50,964 nucleotides of DNA from Streptomyces sp. ISL-12 (GCF_018614415.1 NZ_JAGGOO010000127.1:1-50964); one strand, 5' to 3'; counted from the first letter of the stretch, positions 1-7,589 are shown. Translations and numbers: made by a program. Notes: a model not told the origin generated them from the letters alone.

Positions 1-766
1 GCCGTACGGCACCAAGGCCCCGAAGGAACTGCAACACCATCTGCCGGCCCTAGTGCTGCGCCGGCCTTCTGTTTCCGCACAGCCGTCCGATACGACGGGG
101 GTGCGGGGATCGCGGATGCGTGACCGGAGACCACCTGCCTATCGATGTCCTGCGGTACCCGGGCTCAGTCTTCCGCCCGGGCGATCCTGATGGCGCTCGA
201 CTCCTCCGTTCTTCCCTCTCAACTGATCACTTACAAACGGGGAATGCGTACTGCTTGTACCGCGAACTGCTGGTGGCCTGGCACAGCGCCACTCCCCGGC
301 ACGCGCGTCCGCAGCCCGACGCCTTCACCGAGGGCACCGCTCAATACAGCACTGCTGGTACTGCAACCGCGTCAACTGCGGTCCTGCTCACGGCGGCCCC
401 TCACCACTGCGGGCCACCCGGTCCGGTGGTCAGTCCCGTCGCCGTTGTGCAACAGATCTGGCTTCGAAACTCCACCACCGGACCGTCATGCGGGTACTAC
501 TGCCCGGCAGTTCGTGTCTGCCGGGCCCTTCTCGATTTCGACTACGAGAGAAACCATAAGCACGCGAGCAACGAATGTCTACTCCAGCAAGAGCAGATTT
601 GGTGCGGCCCGGCGATGAGGTCTCTCCCTGGGCCGGTCTGCGAATGCTCGGGACCGTCCGCAGCGCAGGTCCGGCGCTCGGGTGAGACCAGAGCCGCCCG
701 CCGGGCTTCCCGTGACGCCGCCGACGGCCGGCGCGTGGTGGCGGGCGGAGCCCAGGCACGGGGTAG
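1..766. other. no confident gene; degenerate accessory DNA
   Basis: Open frames occur on both strands here, but they overlap one another, lack a convincing ribosome binding site and resemble no family I recognise. The only clear structure is a hairpin at 502-526. The stretch ends at a stop codon (764-766) in the frame that then carries a decayed HATPase fragment, so it is probably degraded accessory DNA. Confidence 0.4.
502..526 (+). terminator. putative hairpin terminator
   Basis: A perfect 9-bp stem (502-510 with 518-526) encloses a 7-base loop. Only a weak pyrimidine run follows, and no gene can be assigned to it. Confidence 0.35.
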
Positions 767-1000
767 GCGAGGGCAGGGCATGGACGATCCAGCGACCAGG
801 GTGACCCTGATGAGCACGATGGCGAGCAACGCCACGAGTTCCCCTCCACCGCCGCCGTTGCCGACGCACGCCGTACCGCGCGAGCCCTCCTTGAAGACCT
901 GGGGCAGCCGGCCATTGCCCGGGCAGCCGAGGACACCGCAGTCCTGATCGTGTCTGGGCTCGTCACCAATGCGCCTGTCCTGCGCGGTAGTGCCACCGGC
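767..1000 (+). pseudogene. remnant of an anti-sigma-factor-type ATP-binding protein (HATPase_c_2 family)
   Basis: From about 836 to 970 this frame reads like the N-terminal third of a Streptomyces HATPase_c_2 regulatory kinase: an FPSTAAVADARRTARALLED-type helix, then AVLIVSGLVTNA. The intact family N-box is normally SELVTNA; here the conserved Glu is Gly, and everything after the N-box (the G-boxes) is missing. There is no start codon in frame between the upstream stop at 764 and the GTG/ATG codons near the N-box. The alternative ATG at 819 lies in another frame, which suggests a frameshift in the poly-C/T stretch near 840. The frame continues without a stop into the GvpU-like gene. I infer a decayed and truncated gene. 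A complete relative of the same family lies at 5331. Confidence 0.6.
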
Positions 1001-1039
1001 CAATCCGCCCGGGCGGGCCGGTGCATAGAATCCGATCTC

Positions 1040-1399
1040 ATGCCGAAGCCTGACGAGCTGATCGTTGACATCGCCGCCCTTGTGGAGTCCGGGCAGAGCA
1101 ATCGGATGTCCCTGACCGTCGTGGCCGGTGGTGCTGTCATCACCGGTCGGCTGGCTCCGGAAGCCATGTGGAGGCAGAGGGTGTCGGAGGTTCTGACTGA
1201 TTCCTCCGACCTGGGCGAGTTCTCCGCTGTCTTCGGCACCCCTGCGAAGAAGGACGGGCCGCCCACGCATCTGCACTTTCATGTGGCCCGGATCCTTCAG
1301 GGCACGGTGGGGATCCCGGAGACGGGCGGGATGTACCGCGTCGCGATCGAGGACGTCAGCGCCTGGACCGTTGGCGACTTCAGCTACTCCGACCACTGA
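1040..1399 (+). CDS. gas-vesicle accessory GvpU-like protein
   Basis: A 119-residue protein. A core beta segment (SLTVVAGGAVITGRL), a middle helix and a C-terminal strand pattern (MYRVAIEDVSAWTVGDFS) resemble GvpU of gas vesicle clusters such as that of Bacillus megaterium, where GvpU influences vesicle clustering. The ATG at 1040 is preferred because family similarity begins just after it; the open frame itself extends upstream through the HATPase remnant. No gvpA or other gas vesicle gene is in the window, so either the rest of the cluster lies elsewhere or the gene is an orphan. It ends in a very strong shared terminator. The family assignment comes from recalled similarity and is moderately sure; the role in this host is unknown. 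Confidence 0.6.
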   Translation: MPKPDELIVDIAALVESGQSNRMSLTVVAGGAVITGRLAPEAMWRQRVSEVLTDSSDLGEFSAVFGTPAKKDGPPTHLHFHVARILQGTVGIPETGGMYRVAIEDVSAWTVGDFSYSDH

Positions 1400-1437
1400 C
1401 CCGCTGACCCGCCGCCGCGTCGAGACCGGCACGGCAC

Positions 1438-1481
1438 GCAGTGAGGGCCCTACCGGCGCGCGCCGGTAGGGCCCTCACTGC
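1438..1481. terminator. bidirectional terminator, 44-bp perfect palindrome
   Basis: Bases 1441-1478 are a perfect 38-bp palindrome, extended to 44 bp by flanking GCA/TGC. It lies between the convergent GvpU-like gene (ends 1399) and the minus-strand gene ending at 1508, so it probably stops transcription from both sides. Confidence 0.8.
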
Positions 1482-1507
1482 TCTGCTCTGCTCGTGCCTG
1501 CCGTCGG

Positions 1508-1816
1508 TCAGGCGGACAGGGGGGTGCCAAGCATTACGGAAGCCCGCTGCAACGGGCTTTCGATGCGCGCGGGTGCGACCTCGGGGAGGGCGCGACAGGT
1601 GAAGCCGAGCCGGGACATGGCCCGGAGGACTTCGGCGGCGCTGAAATCGCGGCGGTCCTGGCGGGTGATGACCTGGCCGACCTGCTTGACGGGATAGTGG
1701 CGTCGTCCGATGATCACAAACTCGCCGGTGACCGGTTCGGGCTTGACGCCCTTCATCGATTCCAGCACGCCGCTCTTGGTCAGGTCGAACGGGAAGCGGG
1801 CGATGACACAGCGCAT
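1508..1816 (-). CDS. SCO5918-family conserved protein
   Basis: A 102-residue soluble protein that I recognise as the small Streptomyces family named after SCO5918; its function is unknown. The N-terminus (MRCVIARFPFDLTKSGV), the YPVKQVGQVITRQDRRDFSA core and the LLGTP-like C-terminus are characteristic. A GAGG motif lies 4 bases before the ATG. It is the last gene of a minus-strand run, after a CBS protein and a DEAD-box RNA helicase, with a cold-shock protein gene further upstream. The same association occurs around SCO5918-SCO5921 in S. coelicolor. The context suggests a role linked to RNA handling or cold adaptation, but that is inference only. Confidence 0.8.
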   Translation of the reverse strand: MRCVIARFPFDLTKSGVLESMKGVKPEPVTGEFVIIGRRHYPVKQVGQVITRQDRRDFSAAEVLRAMSRLGFTCRALPEVAPARIESPLQRASVMLGTPLSA

Positions 1817-1865
1817 GATGCCTCACAGGGAGAAGGAGAGACGGAGCCAGCCGTCGTGAAGCGGT

Positions 1866-2270
1866 TCAGCGGGAGAGGGCGAGGACGCCCAGAGCGTTGC
1901 CGTGTTCGTCGACCACGGGCAGGACCCCGAGCTGGCGGCAGCGCATCCCACGCTCGGCTTCGGCCCTCGTGGTCAGCGGCGAGGCGAAGGGCCCGATGAC
2001 GTCGGCGATGTCACGCAGGCGGATCCGGTCCGTGTATCCGGAGCTGCCACGAACGGCCGTGAGCCTGGCCCGGGTGACCAGGCCGGTGCACAGACCGTCC
2101 TCGTCGCAGACGACCAGATGACCCGTACGGGCGGCGGCCATCACGGACAGTGCCACCTCCGCGGTCATGTCCTCCCAGACCTGCGGTCCGGCCGCGTCCA
2201 TGGCGTCGGCCACCGTGCCGTGCACGGGGTGGGCGCTCGCCGGGCGGCTCTGCATCTGGACCAGCGTCAA
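1866..2270 (-). CDS. CBS-domain protein (paired CBS motifs)
   Basis: About 134 residues with two CBS motifs. The first is around the segment VWEDMTAEVALSVMAAA followed by HLVVCDEDGLCTGLVTR; the second is the C-terminal segment ending LGVLPVVDEHGNALGVLAL. CBS pairs usually bind adenosyl nucleotides and sense energy state. I chose the TTG at 2270-2268 because AGGAGG (2277-2282 on the plus strand as CCTCCT) sits 6 bases upstream; an ATG five codons later (2255) is an alternative. The gene lies 46 bp behind the DEAD-box helicase and 49 bp before the SCO5918-family gene, so the three are probably one transcript. Ligand and partner are unknown. Confidence 0.8.
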   Translation of the reverse strand: MTLVQMQSRPASAHPVHGTVADAMDAAGPQVWEDMTAEVALSVMAAARTGHLVVCDEDGLCTGLVTRARLTAVRGSSGYTDRIRLRDIADVIGPFASPLTTRAEAERGMRCRQLGVLPVVDEHGNALGVLALSR

Positions 2271-2316
2271 AGGGTGCCTCCTGCGGAGTTGGGCCGGCTT
2301 CCTGATCACGAAGGTT

Positions 2317-3813
2317 CTATGCGGCTGCCCCGGCCGTGGACTGCAGTGCGGATGCGCGACGAGCTGCCGAAGCGGAGCTGCGCCGGCCGCGTGAAGTGGC
2401 GCTGCGCTTCTTGGGGCGTTCGGCCACCGGCGCCGTGATGACGACCGGGATGCCGGAGGGGGCCTGGGCGCCGGTGATGCGGTGCAGGGCCTCCTCGCCG
2501 GCGCGGACCTGGGTGGTCTGCGGGACGATGCCGGCCGCTGCCATGAGGCGGGTCATGTCGCGGCGCTGGTTCGGGGTGACGAGGGTGACGACACTGCCGG
2601 ACTCGCCGGCGCGGGCGGTCCTGCCGCCGCGGTGGAGGTAGTCCTTGTGGTCGGTCGGCGGGTCGACGTTGACGACGAGGTCGAGGTTGTCGACGTGGAT
2701 GCCGCGCGCCGCGACATTGGTCGCCACCAGCACGTTGACGTGCCCGGTCTTGAACTGCGCCAGCGTGCGGGTGCGCTGCGGCTGCGACTTCCCGCCATGC
2801 AGGGCGGCGGCCCGTACTCCGCTGGTCAGGAGATGCTCGGTGAGGCGGTCGACGGCGTGCTTGGTGTCGAGGAACATGATCACGCGGCCGTCGCGTGCGG
2901 CGATCTCGGTGGTGGCCGTGTGCTTGTCGGCGCCGTGGACATGCAGCACGTGGTGCTCCATCGTCGTGACCGCGCCGGCCGAGGGGTCGACGGAGTGCAC
3001 GACGGGGTCGCTGAGGTAGCGCCGCACCAGCAGGTCGACGTTGCGGTCGAGGGTCGCCGAGAACAGCATGCGCTGGCCCCCGGGGCGGACCTGGTCGAGA
3101 AGGGCGGTGACCTGCGGCATGAAGCCCATGTCGGCCATCTGGTCGGCCTCGTCGAGGACGGTGATGGAGACCTGGTCCAACCGGCAGTCGCCGCGGTCGA
3201 TGAGGTCCTTGAGCCGCCCCGGCGTCGCGACGACGACCTCCGCTCCGGTCCGCAGCACACTCGCCTGCCTGCCGATCGACATCCCGCCCACCACCGTGGC
3301 CAGCCGCAGCTTCACGGAGCGGGCGTACGGGGCGAGCGCGTCGGTGACCTGCTGCGCCAGCTCACGCGTCGGTACGAGGATCAGCCCCAGCGGCTGCCTG
3401 GCCTCGGCGCGCTGCCCGGCCGTACGGGCCAGCAGCGCCAGACCGAAGGCGAGGGTCTTGCCGGAGCCGGTGCGCCCGCGGCCGAGGACGTCCCGGCCGA
3501 CGAGGGAGTTCGGCAGGGTCGCGGCCTGGATCGGGAAGGGCACGGTCACGCCTTGCGAACCGAGCGCGGCCAGCAGCTCCCGGGGCATGTCGAGATCGGC
3601 GAAGCCCTCCACGGCGGGAAGCGCGGGGGTGATCGTCTTGGGGAGGGCGAACTCCCCTTGGACCGAGGCGGGCCGGCGGCCGTAGTCACCGGAGCGGCTC
3701 GGCCCGCCGGACCGGCGCGGGGCCGACGAGCCGTATCGGCTGCCACCCCTTCCGGAGTCGGCACTGCCGTTACGGGTGCGGGCGAAGCGGTCGTTCGTGC
3801 GTGTGCGGTTCAT
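2317..3813 (-). CDS. DEAD-box ATP-dependent RNA helicase
   Basis: A 498-residue superfamily 2 RNA helicase that unwinds RNA duplexes using ATP. Motifs appear in order: FPIQ (Q motif), GRGRTGSGKT (motif I), PTRELA (Ia), TPGR (Ib), DEAD (II), SAT (III), ATNVAARG (V) and HRGGRTARAG (VI). A basic Arg/Gly/Ser-rich N-terminus and an Arg/Ala-rich C-terminus flank the core and probably aid RNA binding. The ATG at 3813 is chosen over the one at 3837 because GAGGAAGG lies just upstream. The gene leads a minus-strand unit with the CBS and SCO5918-family genes and lies near a cold-shock protein gene, which suggests a role in low-temperature RNA remodelling. A second, longer paralogue lies at 14888-17179. 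Confidence 0.95.
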   Translation of the reverse strand: MNRTRTNDRFARTRNGSADSGRGGSRYGSSAPRRSGGPSRSGDYGRRPASVQGEFALPKTITPALPAVEGFADLDMPRELLAALGSQGVTVPFPIQAATLPNSLVGRDVLGRGRTGSGKTLAFGLALLARTAGQRAEARQPLGLILVPTRELAQQVTDALAPYARSVKLRLATVVGGMSIGRQASVLRTGAEVVVATPGRLKDLIDRGDCRLDQVSITVLDEADQMADMGFMPQVTALLDQVRPGGQRMLFSATLDRNVDLLVRRYLSDPVVHSVDPSAGAVTTMEHHVLHVHGADKHTATTEIAARDGRVIMFLDTKHAVDRLTEHLLTSGVRAAALHGGKSQPQRTRTLAQFKTGHVNVLVATNVAARGIHVDNLDLVVNVDPPTDHKDYLHRGGRTARAGESGSVVTLVTPNQRRDMTRLMAAAGIVPQTTQVRAGEEALHRITGAQAPSGIPVVITAPVAERPKKRSATSRGRRSSASAARRASALQSTAGAAA

Positions 3814-4102
3814 GCGGAACCTTCCTCGATGCGGCACATATCAAGGAATTCCCGCAGCAATGAGCAGCACGGAGAATTGCAAGAAAGGGCCGGTGGTACG
3901 CGAAAGCGGATCTGGCCGACGTAAATATGTGCGGGCGCAGGCGCTGAAATGAGTGGCATGATGCGGGACGCAATATTCGGGGCGTCCACTGCGATGTAGC
4001 TCTGTGAAGGGATGCGTCGGCACCCCTGACGGAGGATCCGTGCATTGAGCCAACGGATTCCTGGTTGTCGTCCACAGGTGAAACCACTGCGAAAATACGA
4101 GC
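3814..4102 (-). other. helicase upstream region / probable long 5' UTR
   Basis: This gap has no credible gene. It is relatively AT-rich for the window and precedes the helicase start, so it probably carries the promoter and leader of that mRNA. I cannot place the promoter confidently. Confidence 0.4.
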
Positions 4103-4140
4103 AGCTGGGGCCCGCACCCCGAAGGATGCGGGCCCCAGCT
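4103..4140 (-). terminator. intrinsic terminator of the cold-shock gene
   Basis: A perfect 14-bp GC-rich stem (4103-4116 with 4127-4140) has a 10-base loop. On the minus strand it is followed by a T-rich stretch. It lies 18 bp past the stop codon of the cold-shock gene. Confidence 0.85.
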
Positions 4141-4158
4141 ACAAAGTGCGCGTCAGTG

Positions 4159-4362
4159 TCAGGCGAGAACGATGTTCTCGGCCGTCGGGCCCTTCTGGCC
4201 CTGCGCGATGTCGAAGGTCACCTTCTGGCCCTCCAGCAGCTCGCGGAAGCCCTGGGCGGCGATGTTCGAGTAGTGGGCGAACACGTCAGCGCCGCCACCG
4301 TCCTGCTCGATGAAGCCGAAGCCCTTTTCCGCATTGAACCACTTCACGGTACCAGCAGCCAT
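4159..4362 (-). CDS. CspA-family cold-shock protein
   Basis: A 67-residue single cold-shock domain, the usual family length. RNP1 (KGFGFIEQ) and RNP2 (DVFAHYSNI) are both intact, so it should bind single-stranded RNA or DNA as an RNA chaperone. The ATG at 4362 has GGAG 8 bases upstream. Longer in-frame extensions upstream lack similarity and belong to the leader. It is a single-gene unit with its own terminator and a structured leader. The nearby DEAD-box helicase fits a shared RNA-folding role. Confidence 0.95.
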   Translation of the reverse strand: MAAGTVKWFNAEKGFGFIEQDGGGADVFAHYSNIAAQGFRELLEGQKVTFDIAQGQKGPTAENIVLA

Positions 4363-4811
4363 GTCATATCTCCTTTGGGGCAGTGCATCGGGATCCGCAC
4401 AGCGCGGACACCATGTCGCCGCGATGATCACCCCGCCCGGAAAAGACCGGAAATACAAAAGTGCTTCCAGCGGCATAGAAGCCGACCGGAGAGCACTTGA
4501 AGTTTCGGGAACCACAACTGCAACTGAGATCGACAGTAGCACGCCGCAGCGGCCTGTGTGCGGTAAAGAGTCCCACTCCACTTATTGCGGCAGAGAATCT
4601 GTCTACGTGTCCCGTTGAAATCTCAGCTCGCGAGCACAGCTATTGATTCACCCGGAGCACAACGTTTCGGGAAGAGCATGGTGCACGCCCAGCGCCCCGG
4701 CGTACGACCACATCACCTCCGGCATCGGTGTCAAAGGCTGCGCTCATCACTGGATGGTCGGGCACCCTTATGGGCGAGCCTGTCCGGTCTGCGGCAGGGC
4801 AGGCGCATCCG
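4363..4811. other. cold-shock gene leader and intergenic region
   Basis: No convincing gene lies between the cold-shock gene and the divergent DUF3662 gene. The left part is AT-richer and should contain the csp promoter and 5' leader, including the hairpin at 4459-4498. The right part upstream of 4812 is GC-rich, without recognisable promoter boxes. Confidence 0.4.
4459..4498 (-). promoter_or_regulatory. stem-loop in the cold-shock mRNA leader
   Basis: A 7-bp outer stem (4459-4465 with 4492-4498) and an inner 4-bp stem (4471-4474 with 4481-4484) could fold about 100-140 bases upstream of the csp start. Cold-shock mRNAs often carry long structured leaders; a temperature-sensing role here is inferred. 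Confidence 0.3.
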
Positions 4812-5225
4812 ATGGGATTCCTCGAGAGCAGCGAACGCGTCATGGAGCGATGGACGACCAACCTGTGGGGCTTCTTACTTCCCGCCAAGCACGAGCAGGG
4901 CGAGGCCGTGGCCATGCTGCTGCGGCAGTGTGACGACAACGCCCTGATCGTCGGCCGACAGCGCGTCGTGGCGCCCAACGCCTTCATCATCGAACTGCTC
5001 CCGGAGATCCACCAGCAGTTGTCGGCCAGCGCTTGGCCGGTGGCACCCGTCCTCGCCAACCAGGTGCGCCGCCACGCCGCCGAACGGCGCTACACCTTCG
5101 CCGGCCCGGTCGCCGTCGACCTGCGCCCCGCGCCGAACGACACAACCCGGCGGTTCCGCATTCACAGCCGCATCACTCCAGCCGAAGTGCAGCCGCTGCC
5201 CATGGGTTCTCGCACCACGCGATGA
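4812..5225 (+). CDS. DUF3662 (FhaA N-terminal domain) protein lacking an FHA domain
   Basis: About 137 residues. The segments LLRQCDDNALIVGRQRVVAPNAFIIEL, quoted here only for its DDN and VAPN..I.EL signatures (near residues 38-60), and RRYTFAGPVAVDL match the N-terminal domain of actinobacterial FhaA, the FHA protein tied to Ser/Thr kinase signalling and cell-wall synthesis. FhaA normally continues into a linker and an FHA domain; this protein stops shortly after the first domain. The ATG at 4812 (MGFLESSERV) is chosen because the domain begins there; upstream starts at 4728 and 4770 are in frame but poorly supported. Its Shine-Dalgarno site is weak. It may be a stand-alone domain protein or an accessory-region duplicate; its function is not established. 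Confidence 0.7.
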   Translation: MGFLESSERVMERWTTNLWGFLLPAKHEQGEAVAMLLRQCDDNALIVGRQRVVAPNAFIIELLPEIHQQLSASAWPVAPVLANQVRRHAAERRYTFAGPVAVDLRPAPNDTTRRFRIHSRITPAEVQPLPMGSRTTR

Positions 5226-5330
5226 CCAGCGGTCCTGCCACCGGCACCTCCAGACGGGACATTTCCCGGATGATCCGATCTTTCCGGGGCAGGCGGTAGG
5301 GACCTGAGTGCCGAACAACCGGAGACGGTG

Positions 5331-5744
5331 ATGGTGCATGTGCCCGAGGAGGATCGCGGACCCCTCGATGACGGCAACCTGAGAACGGCGGCGCAGGCCA
5401 GGGAGGTGACCCGGGCGTTCTTGCCCGCAGCCGCGTCGGAGCGCGGGAGCGCGGTGGATGCGCTACTGCTGGTGGTATCGGAGCTGTTCACCAATGCGGC
5501 ACGACACGCCGGCGGGGTGACCCGGTTTCGTCTGGAGACAGGACCGGACACGGTGACGGTGGCAGTGCAGGACGCCAGTTCTGTTCCACCGCGGCCCCTG
5601 CCGTTGGACGCCACCAGGCCGGGCGGGTTCGGCTGGCACCTGGTGCACGAGTTGTCGGCGGAGGTGCGGGTCGAGGTCCATGCGGCGGGTAAGAGACCGT
5701 TCTCTTTCCGAACCTCGTGTGACGTCTTCGCTGGTCAGGCATGA
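5331..5744 (+). CDS. anti-sigma-factor-type ATP-binding regulatory protein (HATPase_c_2)
   Basis: A 137-residue protein of the RsbW/SpoIIAB-like family that is greatly expanded in Streptomyces. These proteins bind ATP and phosphorylate or sequester an anti-sigma antagonist. The N-box (VVSELFTNAARHA), a degenerate middle (VQDASSVPP) and a G-box (GGFGWHLVHEL) are visible. The ATG at 5331 has GGAG 6 bases upstream; an adjacent GTG at 5328 is possible. It follows the DUF3662 gene by 105 bp. No sigma factor or STAS antagonist is adjacent, so the partner is unknown. A decayed relative lies at 767-1000. Confidence 0.85.
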   Translation: MVHVPEEDRGPLDDGNLRTAAQAREVTRAFLPAAASERGSAVDALLLVVSELFTNAARHAGGVTRFRLETGPDTVTVAVQDASSVPPRPLPLDATRPGGFGWHLVHELSAEVRVEVHAAGKRPFSFRTSCDVFAGQA

Positions 5745-5804
5745 AGTAGCAGCTGCCGCGGGAGCCTGGGCTTGTTGCCGGGCGAGATGTCGTGGAGGTA
5801 GCGG

Positions 5805-6318
5805 ATGCCGTCGATGCGGGCGGTTCTGGAGACGCGGCAGAAGGCCGCAGCCGCGCAGGTGAATGACCTCGAAGCCGAGCTGGAACGGGTGCGGGCGGCT
5901 CTGGCGGAGGCGGAAGAGGTGCACCGGCGCCGGGTGATCGGCCTGGAGCAGTATTTGGAAGCGTTGGCCGAGGAGAACGCACCCGCCGACGGGGCCGGCG
6001 AGGTGCCGCGGAGAAAGGCGGTCGGGCCTCGCCGGGCGGTGCCGCACCGGCGACACGCGAGTGAGGTGGCGGAGTTGGCCGGACTACCAGACGTTGATGG
6101 CCGCCGCGGTCGATGCGGGAGGCGACGGGCTGGGTGCCCGGCGGGCGGCGGTGGTGCTGGGCTGGGACAGCGCGTCCGCCTCCCGCGTCGAAGGGGCGAG
6201 GGCCCGGCTGAAGCGGCTGGTGGAACGGGGCTGGCTGGTCGAGGCGAAACCGGGCAGGTTCATGCTGCCCGCGCCAGAACAGGCTCCTGACCGCGGGCGG
6301 CCAGGCGGCGGCTCATGA
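5805..6318 (+). pseudogene. frameshifted coiled-coil / winged-helix-like conserved Streptomyces protein
   Basis: The N-terminal half, from ATG 5805 (GAGG 6 bases upstream), encodes a coiled coil (about 55 residues of Glu/Ala/Leu heptads) and a basic linker. At about 6070-6090 the homologous reading moves to the +1 frame, where DYQTLMAAAVDAG and ARARLKRLVERGWLVE look like a helix-turn-helix half ending at 6318. I recall intact relatives in which these halves form one protein that often neighbours transposase genes. The C-terminal end overlaps an antisense transposase tail. A net +1 frameshift is the simplest reading; a sequencing error cannot be excluded. Confidence 0.65.
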
Positions 6319-6400
6319 GCATGGTCATCGACCACAGGATGACCGCTTCGCTGGTGTCGGTGCGGCGTTCGTAGTCCCGGACCAGGCGCCGGCTGGGCGG
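6260..6400 (-). mobile_element. C-terminal remnant of an IS5-like transposase
   Basis: The minus strand, ending at the TGA complement 6260-6262, encodes about 46 residues. RRLVRDYERRTDTSEAVILW followed by MTMLMSRRLA is the typical C-terminal tail of an IS5-group DDE transposase. The catalytic domain, the N-terminus and both terminal inverted repeats are absent. At about 6400 the homology breaks into an unrelated plus-strand fragment, so this is a deletion junction. Confidence 0.7.
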
Positions 6401-6574
6401 AGGCCGAGAGGGACCGGGCGAGGATCACGGCGCAGGACTTCGCGCTGCGGTACATCGCCGGATGGGCCAGGTCGCTGGTCGCCTACATGCGTGCCCAGCA
6501 GTTGGAGCCCCCGCCCCCGCCTCAGCCGGGTGCCCGAAGAGGTCCTCCCGTACCTGCACGACATCAGCTCATGA
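6391..6574 (+). pseudogene. 3'-end fragment of an unknown (phage/ICE-like) gene, frameshifted
   Basis: From about 6391 one frame reads an Arg/Ala-rich helix (DFALRYIAGWARSLVAYMRA) and a Pro-rich stretch. A second frame then reads VPEEVLPYLHDISS and stops at 6572-6574. Together they look like the end of one protein split by a frameshift in the CCG repeats near 6515-6530. No start is present; the upstream end coincides with the transposase remnant. I do not recognise the family. Confidence 0.4.
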
Positions 6575-6576
6575 CC

Positions 6577-6610
6577 GCGGCCCCGCTCTCCTTCGGGAGA
6601 GCGGGGCCGC
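6577..6610. terminator. strong terminator, copy 1 of a duplicated hairpin
   Basis: A perfect 15-bp GC-rich stem (6577-6591 with 6596-6610) has a TTCG tetraloop. It lies directly after the stop of the fragment at 6574 and before the convergent gene ending at 6627. A near-identical copy is at 7590-7623. Confidence 0.85.
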
Positions 6611-6626
6611 TGTCGTGCGTTCGGGG

Positions 6627-7358
6627 TCAGCCGGTGGCCAGCACCGGCCGGGCCTCGGTCCACAGCGCCTCGACGTGCTCCGCGAACCGGTCGAACAGCC
6701 CTCCATCACCCCGGCGCCGCAGGTGCAGCAATGGCGAGTCGTGCCCCAGCAGGTTGGCCAGGTGCGGCGTCACCAGCATCTCGTCGTCGAACCGGAACAC
6801 CGACAGGGCGATGTGCCCGTCAGACAGGCGTGCCCCGACGCCGTCCCCCTCGATCCTGCTCAGGGCGTCCAGCGTGATCTGGATTCGCGTGGACACGGTG
6901 AGCGGGACTGCTTCGATCTTCTCCCGCCGGCGCGTCACCTCGGACTCGGGATCGCCGACGAGGAACCGCACCGCACAGCCCGCAGCGGCCTTGGCCGCGA
7001 GCCGCTCGCCGACGCGCGGCTGTTCCTGCCAGATGAAGTAGTTGGTGTACCCCGCATAGGTGATCTCTCGCGTCGCGTCATCGAGGAGCCGCGACCACAC
7101 GGCGGCCGGGCAGGCGTTGCGATACGGGTATGTCGCCACGATCTCCCGGTCGGGGCCCGTCTTCACTGCGCTTCGGATCTTCGGCCATAACACGTCTGCG
7201 TCCACTCCTAACGCCTCAGCCACGTCCTGCGGGTGGGGGACGCGGACAGGGTCCGTGATCCAGCGGTCCACCGTCTTGCTGCTCACTCCGACTCTACGGG
7301 CGAGACGGGACCGGCTGATTCCGGCGGCGTCAATAGCGCGCTGAAGCTCCAGATTCAA
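6627..7358 (-). CDS. XRE-family regulator with a DUF5919 / phospholipase-D-like C-terminal domain
   Basis: About 243 residues. A lambda-repressor-type HTH spans about residues 1-50 (LQRAIDAAGISRSRLARRVG, then SSKTVDRWI). The C-terminal part (FIWQEQPRV, CAVRFLVGDPES, HIALSVFRFDDEMLVTP) matches the DUF5919 domain seen on Streptomyces XRE proteins, which resembles a phospholipase-D fold without clear HKD catalytic motifs. The TTG at 7358-7356 is preferred because the family starts MNLELQRAID and a GGGGAAG tract precedes it; a start at 7379 is possible. It is a single gene between two copies of the same terminator, with phage-like gene fragments on either side. Likely a DNA-binding regulator; the ligand is unknown. 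Confidence 0.85.
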   Translation of the reverse strand: MNLELQRAIDAAGISRSRLARRVGVSSKTVDRWITDPVRVPHPQDVAEALGVDADVLWPKIRSAVKTGPDREIVATYPYRNACPAAVWSRLLDDATREITYAGYTNYFIWQEQPRVGERLAAKAAAGCAVRFLVGDPESEVTRRREKIEAVPLTVSTRIQITLDALSRIEGDGVGARLSDGHIALSVFRFDDEMLVTPHLANLLGHDSPLLHLRRRGDGGLFDRFAEHVEALWTEARPVLATG

Positions 7359-7587
7359 GGCTTCCCCCCCCCAGGACACTCAGGCCATTCAGGACGGTAG
7401 CGCGCGGCGCCCCAAATCGACCCCGTCTGGCAGCTTCGACGAGGCCAAGGACATCCGCTCCGACGTCCAGGACCACGAGATCCGCATCCGTACCCTGGAA
7501 CGCGCTCGCTGGCCCATGCCCACGATCGGCGTCCTCGCCGGCGTCGCCGGGGCAGCCACCGGCGCGCTCGCCCTCTTCGCCCGATGA
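7345..7587 (+). pseudogene. 3' fragment of a small phage-like membrane protein gene
   Basis: From about 7432 this frame reads EAKDIRSDVQDHEIRIRTLE, then a hydrophobic helix (about VLAGVAGAATGALALF) and stops at 7585-7587. Small coiled-coil plus transmembrane proteins of this form occur at the end of Streptomyces phage tail/lysis regions. The 5' part is missing; it is interrupted at the start region of the antisense XRE gene, with a C-run at 7364-7372. I infer a prophage remnant. A start codon is not evident. Confidence 0.5.
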
Positions 7588-7589
7588 CC

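Noticed and set aside
120..947. Plus-strand open frame over the first kilobase.
   Set aside because: No ribosome binding site or family resemblance; its end overlaps the HATPase remnant in another frame.
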